A DNA stretch of 64,000 nucleotides, taken from contig CP092079.1 of the NCBI GenBank assembly GCA_022226955.1, positions 1,643,053 through 1,707,052 of the forward strand, read 5' to 3'. Each line of letters begins with the position of its first letter. Within the stretch, counting starts at the first letter, position 1. Below, piece after piece: positions 36,710 through 44,708 of this stretch. The notes beneath the pieces were generated by a model. It saw only the letters and a program-made list of their open reading frames with translations, ran no database searches and was not told where the DNA came from. This stretch comes from Nitrospira sp. (GTDB lineage: Bacteria; Nitrospirota; Nitrospiria; Nitrospirales; Nitrospiraceae). A program made the position numbers and the translations under genes.

Positions 36710-37825
36710 CTAATTGATCGCTTGGAGAGTCACCGCGATGCGTTGCGGTTTATTGGCGCGAATAATGTCGAGCGTGACCTGATCGCCGACCTTGTGGGCT
36801 TCCATCACATCCATCAAATCGTCCATCGTCGCGACCGGCTTGCCGGCCACCCCCACGATAATATCGCCAAGCTCGATGCGCCCGTTTGAAGTTTGCCGCG
36901 CGCCTTTCAGTCCCGCCGCATCGGCCGGCCCTCCGCGAGACACTTTCCCGATAATCAACCCCTTGATACCCCAGCGAGCCGCCAGCGCATCGGGCACCAG
37001 CGAGACGCCCAGCCCCGGTCTGATCAGTTTGCCGTGCTTAATCAACTCCGGAATAACCCGATTCACCGTATTCACCGGAACTGCAAACCCGACTCCAGCA
37101 TAGGCGCCGCTGGGACTGACGATTTGCGTATTCACGCCGATCAGCCGGCCGCAGCTGTCGAGCAGCGGCCCGCCGGAATTGCCGGGATTGATAGCGGCAT
37201 CGGTTTGCACGACCCCGTCGATTGTCCGGTTCGACATCGACTTGATCGTACGCCCCAGCGCGCTCACCACGCCGGTCGTCAAGGTATGGTCCAATCCGAA
37301 CGGATTGCCGATCGCCAGCACTTTCTGCCCTACCCGCAAATCGTGCGACGCCCCAATCGCCAGCGGCTCCAGAAGAGTTTCGGGAACGTTAATCTGCAAC
37401 ACGGCCAGGTCATGATCCGGATCGGCTCCGATAACTTTGGCCTGATGCTCGCTCCGGTCGGCCAGCGTCACCTTGATGGCATCGGCCCCGTAGATCACGT
37501 GAAAGTTCGTGACGAGATAGCCCTGCTTGCTCCAGATAAATCCGGAGCCGGATCCCTGCGGAACTTCCATCGTATTGAACGACCAGACGTCGCGTTGCAT
37601 GGCCGTGTTGGCGATGAAGACGACCGACTTCGTGGCCCGCTCGAACACCGCCATCGTCGCGCGTTCGTCGGGGCTCAATTCAGACGGCGCAGGCGTCACC
37701 GGCCTGGGTTTGCCGTCCGCGCCCTCATAAGTCCCGCCGAGCGGTTTACCCCAGTCCGCCGCCATGGCAGCCGGGCTGGCGGCAAGCGCGCATATCGCCA
37801 CGATTGCGCCGACAGACCTCTGCAT
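36710..37825 (-). CDS. HtrA/DegP-like periplasmic serine protease
   Basis: A 371-residue trypsin-type protease with a signal peptide (cleavage after ASPAAMA, residue 22). The catalytic triad is His in LVTNFHVIYGAD, Asp in DPDHDLAVLQI and Ser in INPGNSGGPLLDS. A single C-terminal PDZ domain (about 275-371) has GLKGARQTSNGRIELGDII. Family role: envelope protein quality control. ATG 37825 gives a normal signal peptide. GTG 37843 is an alternative. It lies about 105 nt upstream of mpa on the same strand. Confidence 0.92.
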   Translation of the reverse strand: MQRSVGAIVAICALAASPAAMAADWGKPLGGTYEGADGKPRPVTPAPSELSPDERATMAVFERATKSVVFIANTAMQRDVWSFNTMEVPQGSGSGFIWSKQGYLVTNFHVIYGADAIKVTLADRSEHQAKVIGADPDHDLAVLQINVPETLLEPLAIGASHDLRVGQKVLAIGNPFGLDHTLTTGVVSALGRTIKSMSNRTIDGVVQTDAAINPGNSGGPLLDSCGRLIGVNTQIVSPSGAYAGVGFAVPVNTVNRVIPELIKHGKLIRPGLGVSLVPDALAARWGIKGLIIGKVSRGGPADAAGLKGARQTSNGRIELGDIIVGVAGKPVATMDDLMDVMEAHKVGDQVTLDIIRANKPQRIAVTLQAIN

Positions 37826-37845
37826 GATTGACCACACCCCCACCG

Positions 37846-38268
37846 TTACTCACCGATGATTTGGAAGATCAACTCGCGTGTGCGGGCTCGAGTATCGAAA
37901 TCGACGACGACAATCTGCTGCCATGTGCCCAGCAGCAGTGTCCCCTCGGAGAACGGAATCGTGACGGACGGCCCTTGCAGCTGCCCGCGAAGATGGCTGT
38001 GCCCATTGTCTTCACCGGCATTCCGCATATTGTGCTGCCAGGCCGGATCGGCCGGCACCGTCCGGTCCCAAAACGCTTTCGTATCGGCGCGAATGCCCGG
38101 CTCGTCTTCGATAACCATGATCGACGCCGTCGTGTGCTTCACAAACACCGTGACGATGCCGGCGCTCAACCCGCAGTCGGCGACGGCGGTCTGGACCGAT
38201 TGTGTCAGATTCTCGATGTGCGTGTCGCCGCGCATGTTCACGCGGGAGGTCACGGTCTTTACCGCCAT
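37846..38268 (-). CDS. YjbQ/UPF0047 family protein
   Basis: A 140-residue protein with the family signature GHSHLRGQLQGPSVTIPF and the LLLGTWQQIVVVDFD beta segment, plus VKHTTASIMVIEDEPG. E. coli YjbQ can act as a thiamine-phosphate synthase, but its physiological role is open. It is packed 1 nt after the HD gene and 20 nt before htrA, so it belongs to the same transcript. Confidence 0.92.
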   Translation of the reverse strand: MAVKTVTSRVNMRGDTHIENLTQSVQTAVADCGLSAGIVTVFVKHTTASIMVIEDEPGIRADTKAFWDRTVPADPAWQHNMRNAGEDNGHSHLRGQLQGPSVTIPFSEGTLLLGTWQQIVVVDFDTRARTRELIFQIIGE

Positions 38269-38269
38269 G

Positions 38270-39148
38270 TCAGCGCTCCATGTGACGATGCTGCTGCCGC
38301 AGGAATTTCCGTTCGGCCGGCGAGAGCCGGCCGCCGCGCGCTTCTTCCAGTACTCGGTCGAACTCGCCTTCGGCGGCTAGCCTGCGCAAGGCCAACATGA
38401 CCGCCTGGCTCACAATGCCTTCTTGCTTCAACTTATCCAGATAGGCAAAGGCATCGGCGAGCGTTTCCTTCTTTCGCGCATAATAGTCGCGGCCGCGGCG
38501 TTGATTGCTATAGGCCTCGAACTGTTCGCAGGCCACCAAAATTTCCGCCAACTGCTTCACCCAAGCCGGAGCATCGGCCAACTTCTCCGGGTAATAGTAA
38601 TAGAGCATGACCCGCTGCATCCAGGGTTCCCAGCGCACGCCCAGTTGCGCGATCTCGCCGCGCACCGACCGCAGCCGCCGGGACAGCCGCCGGGAATACC
38701 CCAGTCGCATCTCGACCTGCTCTTTCGCCCAGGGTGTCATGGGAATCCCGGCGGCTTCGAGGCCCTGGCGATAGCGCGCGAGAAAGGCTTCCGTCTCACG
38801 TCCATACACCGTCTCCGGATGGAGGGCGCGCCATTCACGCGGCCTGGTCGGAATCCCCTGGGCTTTCGCCCAGGACCAGATTTTCCCAAAAAGGACGCGG
38901 TCCAACCCAGCCCGGCCCAAATCATGCAGAACACAAGCAATCTGATACTGCCGCACCAGCGCGGGGTCATGCCCCAACGCAGCGGCCACTGCCGCGCACA
39001 TGCGCGCGGTGCGCACGGCATGCGGCCGGTCGTAGCCACGGATGATGCGCGACAGATTCATCGGATGCGGATAATCGTAGAGACGCAGCAGGCGAGCCAC
39101 GAGAGCTTTAGGAATCAACAACGGAGCGCGAGAAGCCGTGGATGTCAT
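38270..39148 (-). CDS. HD-domain phosphohydrolase-like protein
   Basis: A 292-residue mostly helical protein. It shows HD-superfamily ligands: H in DRPHAVRTARM, the HD pair in CVLHDLGRAG, and a later Asp/His-containing helix. The C-terminal half is Arg-rich and helical with no recognised domain. HD proteins hydrolyse phosphoesters or nucleotides, and the substrate is unknown. It is the first gene of an apparent HD-yjbQ-htrA string ahead of mpa. Confidence 0.8.
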   Translation of the reverse strand: MTSTASRAPLLIPKALVARLLRLYDYPHPMNLSRIIRGYDRPHAVRTARMCAAVAAALGHDPALVRQYQIACVLHDLGRAGLDRVLFGKIWSWAKAQGIPTRPREWRALHPETVYGRETEAFLARYRQGLEAAGIPMTPWAKEQVEMRLGYSRRLSRRLRSVRGEIAQLGVRWEPWMQRVMLYYYYPEKLADAPAWVKQLAEILVACEQFEAYSNQRRGRDYYARKKETLADAFAYLDKLKQEGIVSQAVMLALRRLAAEGEFDRVLEEARGGRLSPAERKFLRQQHRHMER

Positions 39149-39328
39149 GCCTAATGTGACCGGAAGGAAACCGCCATCGACTGCGGCGAGAATAGCGTCA
39201 GGCGAAACGAGGTGTCAAGGCAATGGCTGGCCTAACCAATGAACTTGGGGACTCGATCAATTCAGCAATTCTTGCTATGCTCCGCGCCGCCCTTCCGTAG
39301 TAGATTTACCTGAGTCCAGAGGCGCACG

Positions 39329-39967
39329 ATGACAGGAAGAGAATCGCGGTTCACTTGGCTTGTTGGCGCGGCGCTATGCGCCGGAGCCATCGGCTTCGGC
39401 ACAGACTCGATGGCATCCCCTATCGACCACCTCACCGATCTGACCGGAAAGGTCACGGTGATTGTCACGCTCACCGGGCGCGATAATTTCACGAGCGAGT
39501 ATCGCTACGACGTCAGTGTCCGCAACGTGACCGCCGAGCCGCTGATCGCCGATTCTCTGATCGTCGTCCTCGACAAGATTACGAACCTGGCGGGAGAGGA
39601 CCATGAGGGACTGACCAATGAACCCTTCCTCAACCGGTTCGACGTCCTCGGACAGGATGGAGAAACCGGCGAGGGCAAGCCCTTCTTTCGCATTCCACCC
39701 AACGGCACCCCGGATGTAGCCCCACAAACCAATAGCCGCGCGGCTTCTGTCAGAATCCGCAACCGGGACTATGTCGCCGTCTTCACGCCGGTCTTCAAAG
39801 TCTACGGCAACAAACGTCCACTGCCTGAAGCGAAACAACCGGCCGCTCAGACTCAGCCCGCCGTCCCTCACCGGCAAACGGACAAACAGATCGACAAGTT
39901 GCTCCAATTGCTGCTCAAGAAGGGTGTCATTACAGAAGAGGAGTGGCGCAAGGCCAATCAACCATGA
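39329..39967 (+). CDS. secreted protein of unknown function
   Basis: A 212-residue protein with a signal peptide (cleavage near SMA-SPI, residue 29). A beta-rich body (KVTVIVTLTGRDNFTSEYRYDVSVRNVT) looks like an immunoglobulin-like or transglutaminase-associated fold. A Pro/Gln linker and a C-terminal helix with DKLLQLLLKKGVITEEEW follow. This ending resembles the short oligomerisation (SHOCT-like) motif. No function is assigned. Its stop overlaps the next HIT gene start as ATGA. Confidence 0.7.
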   Translation: MTGRESRFTWLVGAALCAGAIGFGTDSMASPIDHLTDLTGKVTVIVTLTGRDNFTSEYRYDVSVRNVTAEPLIADSLIVVLDKITNLAGEDHEGLTNEPFLNRFDVLGQDGETGEGKPFFRIPPNGTPDVAPQTNSRAASVRIRNRDYVAVFTPVFKVYGNKRPLPEAKQPAAQTQPAVPHRQTDKQIDKLLQLLLKKGVITEEEWRKANQP

Positions 39968-40404
39968 GCGATCCCACCACAACCCAGCCGTGCAAAGCCT
40001 GCCAAGGCACCTGGCCGCGCGCCGACCATTTCATCGCCGACCTCGGACTGTCGCAAGCCTATGTGCACGAGGATCAATTTTTCAAAGGCTGGACTGTCGT
40101 CGTCTTCCGGCGCCATGCCACCGAGCTCTTCCAGCTGGCTCCCACAGAGCGCATACAGCTGATGGAAGAAGTCACCCTGGTTGCCAAGACTCTCGCGCAG
40201 GTGTTTGACGCCAGAAAAATCAATTACGAGCTGCTGGGCAATCAACTGCCGCATATTCACTGGCACCTTATCCCCCGCCTGGCAACCGACCCGGCTCCTC
40301 TGGAGCCGGTCTGGCGGGTCCCGCACGAGCCGGTTCACCCCTCACCTCAAGAAATCCAGTCCTGCATTGAACAGATCAAAGAGGCGCTGGCAGCCTTGCG
40401 CTAG
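39964..40404 (+). CDS. HIT-family protein, second copy
   Basis: A 146-residue histidine-triad protein, with the triad PHIHWHLIPR near residue 98. The N-terminal CKACQGTW could bind zinc. It belongs to the Fhit/HIT-like branch rather than HINT, so dinucleoside polyphosphate or adenylyl hydrolysis is likely, with the substrate unknown. ATG 39964 overlaps the preceding stop. A separate HINT-type gene is at 6696-7040. Confidence 0.9.
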   Translation: MSDPTTTQPCKACQGTWPRADHFIADLGLSQAYVHEDQFFKGWTVVVFRRHATELFQLAPTERIQLMEEVTLVAKTLAQVFDARKINYELLGNQLPHIHWHLIPRLATDPAPLEPVWRVPHEPVHPSPQEIQSCIEQIKEALAALR

Positions 40405-40459
40405 GGTATTCCCTCGCTGCCTGACACCATTCCCAAACAATCCGCCCCGCCTCTTCAGA

Positions 40460-40468
40460 TGCTATAAT
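40460..40468 (+). promoter_or_regulatory. extended -10 promoter of the TPR/CHASE2 activator operon
   Basis: TG-C-TATAAT (TATAAT at 40463-40468), a perfect extended -10 without a good -35. Transcription would start near 40475. An AGGAGGG site follows 12 nt before ATG 40510. Confidence 0.5.
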
Positions 40469-40509
40469 GAGGCTCGCTCATACCCGCTTCAGGAGGGTCG
40501 CAGATTTCG

Positions 40510-41790
40510 ATGCGCCGTTGTCTAGTGCTCGTGACCGTCCTTGTTGTTCCGCTGCTCGTCCAACGTCACGGCCTGTCGTTCGCCCAACTTCCTGACGAAC
40601 CGATATCCACGCCGCCGGTTCTCGAATCTCCTGGTCCCGATTCCACCCTCACGGTGGATCCCAATCCAGCTCCCCAGGCTCTACAGCAGAACGAGCTGCC
40701 TCTCGCTGAACGGACGGAGCCCGAGCGCGATAATGCCGTCTTCATGCTAAGCGAGTTGCGTAAACAGGTCATGGCATTTCCCACCAGCGCAGAGGATCGC
40801 CTCAGGCTGGCGCAGGGGCTCTATCGCGTCGGCGACTTCGATGCCGCGCTCGACGAATGCCGCATGGCGCTCAAACTGCAACCGAACCATACCGGCGCGC
40901 TGCTGCAACTCGGCATCCTGCTCATGGCAAAACAAGAGGGGCATGGCGCCGCCACCGCCTTCATGGAAGCGCTGCTCATCGACCCCGAGCTCACCCATGC
41001 GCACTACAGCCTCGGCGGTGTGCAATATTCACTCGGCAATATCAAGGCCGCAATGCAATCGTATCGGCGCGCGCTCGAACTCCAGCCTCACTTTCCCGAC
41101 GCGCAGTACCGCCTCGCCTTGTTGTTGAAACTGACCAACCGCCATCAAGACGCGGCGCAGTTCATGGAGGAAGCGGCCATCGGCGGAGTGCCGCAGGCGC
41201 AGTTCTTTTCTGGCAATGCTTACAAGAACGGCCAGGGTGTGGAGAAACATCTCGGGCGGGCAATCTTCTGGTGGGCCATGGCCGCTGAATCGGGCCATCA
41301 GCCGGCAGTCGAGACCCTCGGCAAACTCAGACGGCAAGCCCTGTCGACCGCCCGAACCGATCGCCGCCGGGCCGACGCGCTCGAAGGCTTTCAATCCTAT
41401 CGCACTCTGCTCTGGGAGAAGTTTCCCGACTATAGCCGGCCAGGAGACAGCGACACATTGGGAACCCTGCTGCTCAAGGACAATCGGGCCGACGCGGCGG
41501 TCTCAACCCTCCTGCAAGAAAGTTATGCGCTAAGCGACGTCGCACTGGCCGAACTCGTCCGTCTCTATGAGACCGGCTGGGACCAGCGCCTCGCACCCTT
41601 CGATAAAAACATTCTCGGCTGCCTTGAGACCGTCGCCGCCGACGGGTTTGCGCCGGCCAAGACAGCGCTCGCGCGCATCTATGGCCAGGGCCTCGGTGTC
41701 ACGCCGGATCGAGCCAAGGCGAAGGCCGCGCTCAAGGGCCTGACGAAGCAAGACACGCAAGCCCTGCTCGATGAACTGGGCCTCCGATAA
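40510..41790 (+). CDS. exported TPR/Sel1-repeat protein
   Basis: A 426-residue protein with a signal peptide (MRRCLVLVTVLVVPLLV... cleavage near SFA-QLP). A Pro-rich spacer precedes tetratricopeptide repeats (about 85-230, for example THAHYSLGGVQYSLGNIKAA). Two Sel1-like repeats are typified by AYKNGQGVEKHLGRAIFWW and ARIYGQGLGVTPDRAKAKAAL. It is probably a periplasmic adaptor. It ends 5 nt before the CHASE2 activator gene, so it may deliver the signal to that sensor (inference). Confidence 0.82.
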   Translation: MRRCLVLVTVLVVPLLVQRHGLSFAQLPDEPISTPPVLESPGPDSTLTVDPNPAPQALQQNELPLAERTEPERDNAVFMLSELRKQVMAFPTSAEDRLRLAQGLYRVGDFDAALDECRMALKLQPNHTGALLQLGILLMAKQEGHGAATAFMEALLIDPELTHAHYSLGGVQYSLGNIKAAMQSYRRALELQPHFPDAQYRLALLLKLTNRHQDAAQFMEEAAIGGVPQAQFFSGNAYKNGQGVEKHLGRAIFWWAMAAESGHQPAVETLGKLRRQALSTARTDRRRADALEGFQSYRTLLWEKFPDYSRPGDSDTLGTLLLKDNRADAAVSTLLQESYALSDVALAELVRLYETGWDQRLAPFDKNILGCLETVAADGFAPAKTALARIYGQGLGVTPDRAKAKAALKGLTKQDTQALLDELGLR

Positions 41791-41795
41791 TCCCC

Positions 41796-44423
41796 ATGCT
41801 CGACCGGCACACCATCTGGCGGTTCTTCATTACCTCACTGCCCCTCCAGTCCCTCGCCATCGGTCTGCTCGCAACCCTGCTGGCCGGAATCCTCTGGCTG
41901 GCCGCCCCCGCGACATTCACGGCGCTCGATTGGACGGCCTACGATATGTGGCTGCGCCATCGCGCGCCAATTGCCGCCAGTCCCTCGCTGACGATTGTCG
42001 CGCGCGACCCCGCGAGCGACGCGCGGTTCGGAACCGGGCCATTGGACCGGGCCGTCCTGGCGCAACTCATCGCCACCGCGCATGACGCCGAGGCCGCCGC
42101 CATCGGCATCGACCATCGCATGAGCCACGCCAGCCCCCCGCACCTGGGCGGAGCCGCCAGCGATGCGCTGCTGCTGGAAGCGATCAGAACCGCCGGCCGC
42201 GTCGTCACCGTCTTCGAGGATGATGCCCCGCCGGCTTCGGAATCCATTATTCAAGGACACCTCACGCTCTCGCCCCACAGCGATCACGTCGCCCGTGCCG
42301 GCCCCTTCTTCATCGAACAAGGCGATCGGACAACGCCCGCCTTCGGACTAGCGCTGTATGCACTGGCAAAAAATCACCCACTATCGGACATACCCGCCGA
42401 AACGCGACTCCTCAACGTAGTCGGAAACGGTTCGCTGGCTGCCTTGCCGACCGTCGCCCTGTCGTCGGCATGGGAAGCCATCCAGCAACATGACGAGGCG
42501 GCCCTGGACAGTTGGTTCAAGGATCGTGTCGTCGTCATCCTGCCCGCTGCCGTCACACAACCGCTCTGGCTGCTGCCGACCGGAGAGTCTATCAACGGGA
42601 TAGTCGCGCAGCTGCATCTCCTCAGCAGCCTCCTCACAGACAACCAGCTCTGCCAAGTCAATCCCATCGCGCGGTTCAGTCTCGCCACAATCACCGCCTC
42701 GCTCATCGCGTGGGGTCTGCTCTACTTTCGCGGAGTGGCCGGTCTGGCGTTTGCCGCCGGCACCATTGCGCTCTATGCCGCCACGACCGGCGCCATACTC
42801 GGCGGACTGCATACGGTGCTGCCGGTCGCGCTGCCGCTCACCGCGGCACTGTTTGTCCTGCTCGGCACCACCGTCTGGACGCACCTGACGGCCGGCCAAC
42901 GCATGCGGTTGCTTGAACGGGACATGCTCCGCCTCCAGCAGGATGCCGCCGCCGTGCGGGATGCGCTCGTACTGCGGGAGAATCGCGCCGAAGCCTTGCA
43001 AGAAGATTTGGACGCAGCCAAAACCGCGGTCGCTCACTCGACCGGCCAGCAGCAGGATCTCGCCCGCGCAGCGGAATCTCTGCGGGCCGAACTGACCGAG
43101 GTACAGACGCAGGAACAGGCGGCCCGCCGGCAGCTCGATGCGCTGGAACAGCAGCTCCACGGCTTGCGCGCCGCCGGTTCCGAGTCCGGCACCATCGGCG
43201 ACGCCGAGCTCGACCAGCTGCGAAACGATTGCCGCCAGCTCGGAATCGTCACGCAAGACCCCTCGCTGCTGCGCCTGTTTCGAGATATGAAGAAAGGGGC
43301 CAAATCGCCGCTGACTGTCCTGCTGTTAGGTGAACCGGGCACCGGCAAGGAACTCTTCGCCCGCGCGGTTCACCGGCTCAGCCCGCGATCTGGCAAAACC
43401 TTTATCGCCGTGAACATGGCCGCCATCTCACCGGAGCTATTCGAGAGCGAACTGTTCGGCCACACAAAAGGCAGCTTCACCGGCGCCACCGCTGACCGGC
43501 GCGGCTACTTTGAACTCGCCAGCCACGGCACGATCTTCCTGGATGAAATCGGCGACCTGCGGCTGGATCACCAGAGCAAGTTGCTGCGCGTGTTACAAGA
43601 AAAGTCTTTCTACCGCGTGGGAGCCACCACCCCAACGTCGGTGGATGTGCGCATCGTCGCCGCGACCAATCGCGACTTGCAGCGCGGAGTGTCTGAAGGC
43701 TGGTTCCGGGAAGATCTCTACTTTCGTTTAACAGGGCTCGTGTTTCGGCTGCCGCCGCTGCGCGAACGGGCAGCGGATATTCCCCTCCTGGCGGACATTT
43801 GTCTCGCCGAGATTGCCTCGCAGATGGGACGTCCAATCCCCAAACTATCCAATGACGCTCTGCGCCTACTGACCGAACATGACTGGCCGGGCAACGTCCG
43901 GGAATTCCGCCAGGCCCTCGAACGAGCCATCGCCTTACGCGATGAGCCCGTGCTTACGAAACAGGCGTTCTCCCTGAAGGGCGCCGCAATCGTTCAGGCA
44001 CAGGAACAGCCGAACCGAATATCCCTGTTGCCCGACCCAGCCAGCGACGCCGCGGTTCTGGCCTGCCTGCGCCAGCAGGGATTCGATATGCAGGCCACGG
44101 CAAAGACCCTCGGCTGGGACCGGAGCACCGTCACTCAGCGTTTGAAAGGGCTTTGTTTTCAGGCCCTCGTCGAATCGCAGAGCGACCAGGCCAAAGCCGC
44201 TCTGGCCATTGCCGGAGACTCTAGCTCTCTGAGGACCGTCGAACTCAAGCTTCTGGACTATCACAGCCATCTCATGGCCGTGATCGCCCCGTTCAAAACC
44301 GCCGGCGAGGCCATCGCCGACTGCAAACGACGCTTCAAGAACCTGCCGGACCGGCACTTTTCTCAGGTCGAAACCCTCGTACGGGATCATTTCGCCAAAC
44401 TCTCTCGTCCTACCCCCCATTGA
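41796..44423 (+). CDS. membrane CHASE2-AAA+ sigma-54 transcription activator
   Basis: An 875-residue enhancer-binding protein fused to its own sensor. One N-terminal transmembrane helix is followed by a CHASE2 extracytoplasmic domain (about 45-280) and three membrane helices (about 290-365). A coiled coil (about 370-465) follows. The sigma-54 AAA+ domain has Walker A GEPGTGKE near 512, sigma-54 loop GSFTGA near 558 (consensus GAFTGA) and Walker B TIFLDEIGD. The HTH near 765 is ATAKTLGWDRSTVTQRL, and an unrecognised tail of 80 residues ends the protein. It lacks a receiver domain. A sigma-54-type promoter lies 220 nt downstream, making the next gene its probable target. Confidence 0.9.
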   Translation: MLDRHTIWRFFITSLPLQSLAIGLLATLLAGILWLAAPATFTALDWTAYDMWLRHRAPIAASPSLTIVARDPASDARFGTGPLDRAVLAQLIATAHDAEAAAIGIDHRMSHASPPHLGGAASDALLLEAIRTAGRVVTVFEDDAPPASESIIQGHLTLSPHSDHVARAGPFFIEQGDRTTPAFGLALYALAKNHPLSDIPAETRLLNVVGNGSLAALPTVALSSAWEAIQQHDEAALDSWFKDRVVVILPAAVTQPLWLLPTGESINGIVAQLHLLSSLLTDNQLCQVNPIARFSLATITASLIAWGLLYFRGVAGLAFAAGTIALYAATTGAILGGLHTVLPVALPLTAALFVLLGTTVWTHLTAGQRMRLLERDMLRLQQDAAAVRDALVLRENRAEALQEDLDAAKTAVAHSTGQQQDLARAAESLRAELTEVQTQEQAARRQLDALEQQLHGLRAAGSESGTIGDAELDQLRNDCRQLGIVTQDPSLLRLFRDMKKGAKSPLTVLLLGEPGTGKELFARAVHRLSPRSGKTFIAVNMAAISPELFESELFGHTKGSFTGATADRRGYFELASHGTIFLDEIGDLRLDHQSKLLRVLQEKSFYRVGATTPTSVDVRIVAATNRDLQRGVSEGWFREDLYFRLTGLVFRLPPLRERAADIPLLADICLAEIASQMGRPIPKLSNDALRLLTEHDWPGNVREFRQALERAIALRDEPVLTKQAFSLKGAAIVQAQEQPNRISLLPDPASDAAVLACLRQQGFDMQATAKTLGWDRSTVTQRLKGLCFQALVESQSDQAKAALAIAGDSSSLRTVELKLLDYHSHLMAVIAPFKTAGEAIADCKRRFKNLPDRHFSQVETLVRDHFAKLSRPTPH

Positions 44424-44604
44424 GCCAGGCTCAAGCCTCTCTGAAAGCATCCAACGGAAGCAGGCTGACAAAAGGAGAAGGCATCGCCACTTCAGGAGCC
44501 CATTCACCCCTTCTGCATAACCGCCACAGCCCATGAGGCAGTGTAGCGACCGACACCTACACTTCTACAGAATCGACTGGCCAAGAATCTTATAATCTAA
44601 CGAT

Positions 44605-44617
44605 TATCAAGCTTTTT
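44605..44617 (+). promoter_or_regulatory. possible IHF bend site upstream of the sigma-54 promoter
   Basis: TATCAA-GCTT-TTT is one base off the IHF consensus WATCAA-N4-TTR. It lies about 40 bp upstream of the -24 element, where IHF usually helps a remote activator reach sigma-54 polymerase. Confidence 0.3.
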
Positions 44618-44642
44618 TCATCTACCTGCCGCCGCTTCGCCA

Positions 44643-44658
44643 CGGCACCTGGATTGCA
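44643..44658 (+). promoter_or_regulatory. near-consensus sigma-54 (-24/-12) promoter
   Basis: CGGCACC-TGGA-TTGCA against the consensus TGGCACG-N4-TTGCA, with the required GG-N10-GC spacing. Only the outer bases of the first block differ. Transcription would begin near 44669, 40 nt before ATG 44709. The gene just upstream encodes a sigma-54 activator. Confidence 0.72.
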
Positions 44659-44708
44659 CATGTCCACACGCCAACGTAAAACCATAATTTTATTTCTTGG
44701 ATTTTCTC

